Source of the DNA: Verrucomicrobiota bacterium
Lineage (GTDB): Bacteria > Verrucomicrobiota > Verrucomicrobiia > Limisphaerales > UBA9464
DNA: 64,000 bases
Assembly: GCA_017309115.1 (NCBI GenBank)
Contig: JAFLEF010000009.1
Coordinates: 116,641-180,640 of the forward strand
Reading direction: 5' to 3'
How positions within the stretch are numbered: position 1 is the stretch's first letter; each line of letters starts with the position of its first letter. A model generated the notes under the pieces. It was not told the origin of the DNA. It ran no database searches and saw only the letters and a program-made list of their open reading frames with translations. The position numbers and the translations under genes are program-made. Of the stretch, positions 61,898-64,000 are shown piece after piece.

Positions 61898-63109
61898 ATG
61901 GCCACCCCCACCGACTTCCTGGTTCTCGGCGGCGGGATCATCGGCCTCGCCGTTGCCCGGGAACTCCGCCGCCGGCATCCGGATCAACAGGTCACCCTGG
62001 TCGAGAAAGAATCATCCGTGGGCCAGCACGCCAGCGGACGCAACAGCGGCGTGCTCCACGCTGGATTCTACTACTCGGCCGACTCCCTCAAGGCGCGCTT
62101 CTGCCGCGACGGCAACAAAGCGCTCCGCGAATACATCCTCTCCCGGAAGCTCTCCCTGAATCCCTGCGGCAAACTGGTCGTCGCCCGCTCCGCCGCCGAT
62201 CTCCCCCAACTCGACGAACTGCAACGGCGCGCTATCCGCAATGGCGTTGCCCTGGAGTCGGTCACCGCCGCCGAGGCCCGAACCATCGAACCCCGGGTCA
62301 AAACCTTCGAACGGGCGTTGTGGTCCCCCAACACCGCCACGGCGGATCCCGCTCAGGTCATCGCCGCCTTCCGCGAAGACGCCGAGCGCGAGGGAATCCA
62401 AGTCAGGACCGGTTCGCCCTATCTGGGCCGCACCCAGGGTCAGCCGGGGGTGGTTCGGACCGGTGCCGGCGAGTTCGCTCCCGGCTATGTGGTGAACTGC
62501 GCCGGCCTTTACGCCGATCGCGTGGCCCTCGATTTCGGGTTCTCCCAGAACTACCGGATCCTCCCGTTCAAGGGCCTGTATCTCTACAGCGACGAACCTG
62601 CCGGCGCCTTTCGCACCAACATCTATCCCGTGCCGGACCTCCGGAATCCGTTCCTGGGCGTGCACTTCACCGTCACCGTGGATGGCCACGCCAAGATCGG
62701 TCCCACGGCCATCCCAGCCTTCTGGCGCGAGCAATACACCGGATTCGACCGGTTCCAGGCCGCCGAGTTTGCGGAGATCGTCTGGCGAGATCTGGGTCTG
62801 TTCGTTTCGGCCGGCTTCGACTTTCGCCGACTCGCCGTGGAGGAACTGCGCAAGTACTCCCGCGCCCACCTCGTGAAACTCGCCGGCGAACTCGCCACGA
62901 ACGTGGACCTCGCCCACTACCATCACTGGGGCAAGCCGGGCATTCGCGCGCAACTGATGCAGATCCACACGCGCAAGCTGGAGATGGACTTCGTGCTCGA
63001 AGGCGATGCGAAGTCTCTGCACGTACTGAACGCCGTTAGCCCCGCCTGGACCTGTTCACTGCCCTTCGCCGCCCATGTCTGCGACCGGATTGCCGAGCTC
63101 ACGGCCTGA
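61898..63109 (+). CDS. lhgO: L-2-hydroxyglutarate oxidase (LhgO-like FAD enzyme)
   Basis: This 403-aa FAD oxidoreductase oxidises L-2-hydroxyglutarate to 2-oxoglutarate in the family. The FAD motif FLVLGGGIIGLAVARELRRR, GQHASGRNSGVLHAGFYY with the flavin-site residues, VNCAGLYADRVA and NAVSPAWTCSLPFA near the C-terminus are present. Activity on another 2-hydroxy acid cannot be excluded. It is followed, with a 35-base overlap, by a phosphoesterase gene. Confidence 0.88.
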   Translation: MATPTDFLVLGGGIIGLAVARELRRRHPDQQVTLVEKESSVGQHASGRNSGVLHAGFYYSADSLKARFCRDGNKALREYILSRKLSLNPCGKLVVARSAADLPQLDELQRRAIRNGVALESVTAAEARTIEPRVKTFERALWSPNTATADPAQVIAAFREDAEREGIQVRTGSPYLGRTQGQPGVVRTGAGEFAPGYVVNCAGLYADRVALDFGFSQNYRILPFKGLYLYSDEPAGAFRTNIYPVPDLRNPFLGVHFTVTVDGHAKIGPTAIPAFWREQYTGFDRFQAAEFAEIVWRDLGLFVSAGFDFRRLAVEELRKYSRAHLVKLAGELATNVDLAHYHHWGKPGIRAQLMQIHTRKLEMDFVLEGDAKSLHVLNAVSPAWTCSLPFAAHVCDRIAELTA

Positions 63110-63878
63110 GCGTTCCGGTCAACTCCGGGTGCGGTTGGGAACGGGACCGGAAGCGATCCTGGATTCCCGCCGCGCCCTCTTTCTTCCGGACGCTGGCATC
63201 CTCGTCTTGGCCGATCTGCATCTGGGCTACACGTGGGTCCAGCGACGGCGCGGGGCGCTGCTCCCGGTCAACACTCCGGACACCGCCGGCGCCCGGTTCG
63301 AATCACTCATTCAATCCTACCAGCCGAAATCCTGTGTCCTGGTCGGCGATGTCGTGCATCAAGCGGTCGCCTTACCCGCGATTCAGGAGGAACTGCAAAC
63401 CCTCGCCCGCCGACTTCCCGTCACCACCGAATGGATCATTTGTCCGGGCAACCACGATCAGCAACTGCCCGCTCTCCTCACGCGGCTGGGTCTGCGTGCC
63501 GAGGTGACCTCGGTCTGGACGTCCGGCCGCTATCGCTTCCATCACGGCGACCGCGTGGTCGTCGGGACGCCGAACGCCGCGGGATTCGCACTCCAAGCTG
63601 ATTCGGAGTTCCACATCATTGGGCACGAGCATCCGGCGCTGCGTCTGGGCGACGGCGTGGCCACCTCGGCCAAGGTTCCGTGTTTCCTGCTCGGGGCCAA
63701 CGCGCTGGTGTTGCCGGCCTTCTCCGACTGGGCCTCCGGCTGTGAAGTCGGCCGCGCCCCGTTTCTGGGCCCGCTCGCCCAAACCACTCGCTTCGAATCC
63801 GCCGTCGCCTGCCTGGGTCCCCGCCTGCTCCGAATCCCCCTGCGCTCCCCAGATTCCCCAAAAACGAATCTGCGTTAA
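63075..63878 (+). CDS. PdeM-like metallophosphoesterase
   Basis: This 267-aa protein has the calcineurin-like phosphoesterase motifs LADLHLGY (two metal ligands), VLVGDVVH, CPGNHDQ and IIGHEHPALR. It resembles PdeM, the ligase-associated DNA damage response endonuclease, but the partner genes (exonuclease, helicase, ligase) are not in this window. It starts at ATG 63075 inside lhgO. A frame-internal later start is possible. Confidence 0.8.
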   Translation: MSATGLPSSRPERSGQLRVRLGTGPEAILDSRRALFLPDAGILVLADLHLGYTWVQRRRGALLPVNTPDTAGARFESLIQSYQPKSCVLVGDVVHQAVALPAIQEELQTLARRLPVTTEWIICPGNHDQQLPALLTRLGLRAEVTSVWTSGRYRFHHGDRVVVGTPNAAGFALQADSEFHIIGHEHPALRLGDGVATSAKVPCFLLGANALVLPAFSDWASGCEVGRAPFLGPLAQTTRFESAVACLGPRLLRIPLRSPDSPKTNLR

Positions 63879-64000
63879 CCCGACTTCCGCTACTGGGGGT
63901 AGTTGAAGAATGAGAGGGGTGGTTTTGTGGGGGTTTGGAAGGGTGGCGGGCCCAAAGTCGCCACTACAATGGCTGGATTGGGCGAGGGTGATCAGTTCGG
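63879..64000. other. Right-end intergenic stretch, no gene seen
   Basis: About 122 bases after the phosphoesterase stop. G-rich, with no recognisable gene or signal. Confidence 0.4.

Overview
The window is high-GC DNA from a Gram-negative (diderm) bacterium, most likely of the phylum Verrucomicrobiota; this placement is inferred from gene families, not from a marker gene. The evidence is lpxD (lipid A, so an outer membrane), a paired planctomycete-type cytochrome/DUF1549/DUF1553 protein and DUF1501 protein, several very large secreted FG-GAP/ASPIC, PA14 and LamG proteins, DUF1080 lipoproteins beside Gfo/Idh/MocA oxidoreductases, a XylR-like hybrid LacI/AraC regulator, and a DUF1559-like pseudopilin. 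Coding density is high and strands alternate in short operons, many with 4-base ATGA or GTGA overlaps.

Left part (1-8.3 kb): the start of a secreted protein that runs off the left edge, a PLP fold-III decarboxylase, a short GreA-like protein, a GNAT-like gene overlapping a 58-aa ORF, a Gfo/Idh/MocA oxidoreductase, panD, lpxD, a DEDDy exonuclease and two orphan NarL-type response regulators. From 8.56 to 13.47 kb lies a compact four-gene type VII-secretion-like module: a WXG100 protein, a coiled-coil protein, a 70-aa WXG-like protein and a 1300-aa membrane FtsK/SpoIIIE ATPase.

Middle part (13.7-34 kb): large exported proteins (three FG-GAP/ASPIC, one PA14/Ig, a LamG + propeller pair), a low-GC PIN-like gene, an ABC-2 permease and a tRNA-Leu. 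A Phd/VapC-type toxin-antitoxin pair follows. At 35-38.5 kb is an RNA-rich accessory island: an HNH protein, a class I tRNA with anticodon CAG, a retron-type reverse transcriptase preceded by a 155-base inverted-repeat-bounded segment that fits a retron msr-msd RNA, two compact tRNA-like genes (CAT and GTG anticodons), several strong hairpins, and a candidate small RNA with its own promoter and terminator.

Right part (38.5-64 kb): the imuA-imuB-dnaE2 mutasome, a pseudopilin, then a reverse-strand carbohydrate locus (two DUF1080 lipoproteins, an oxidoreductase, a DMT transporter, a homocysteine methyltransferase, NagB and a ROK kinase) opposite a XylR-like regulator. This probably oxidises and cleaves imported or periplasmic glycosides. 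After it come an SMP-30 lactonase, a YtrA-type GntR regulator, a propeller protein, the PSCyt1/DUF1501 pair, three tandem copies of an inverted-repeat element, rfbF, lhgO and a pdeM-like phosphoesterase.
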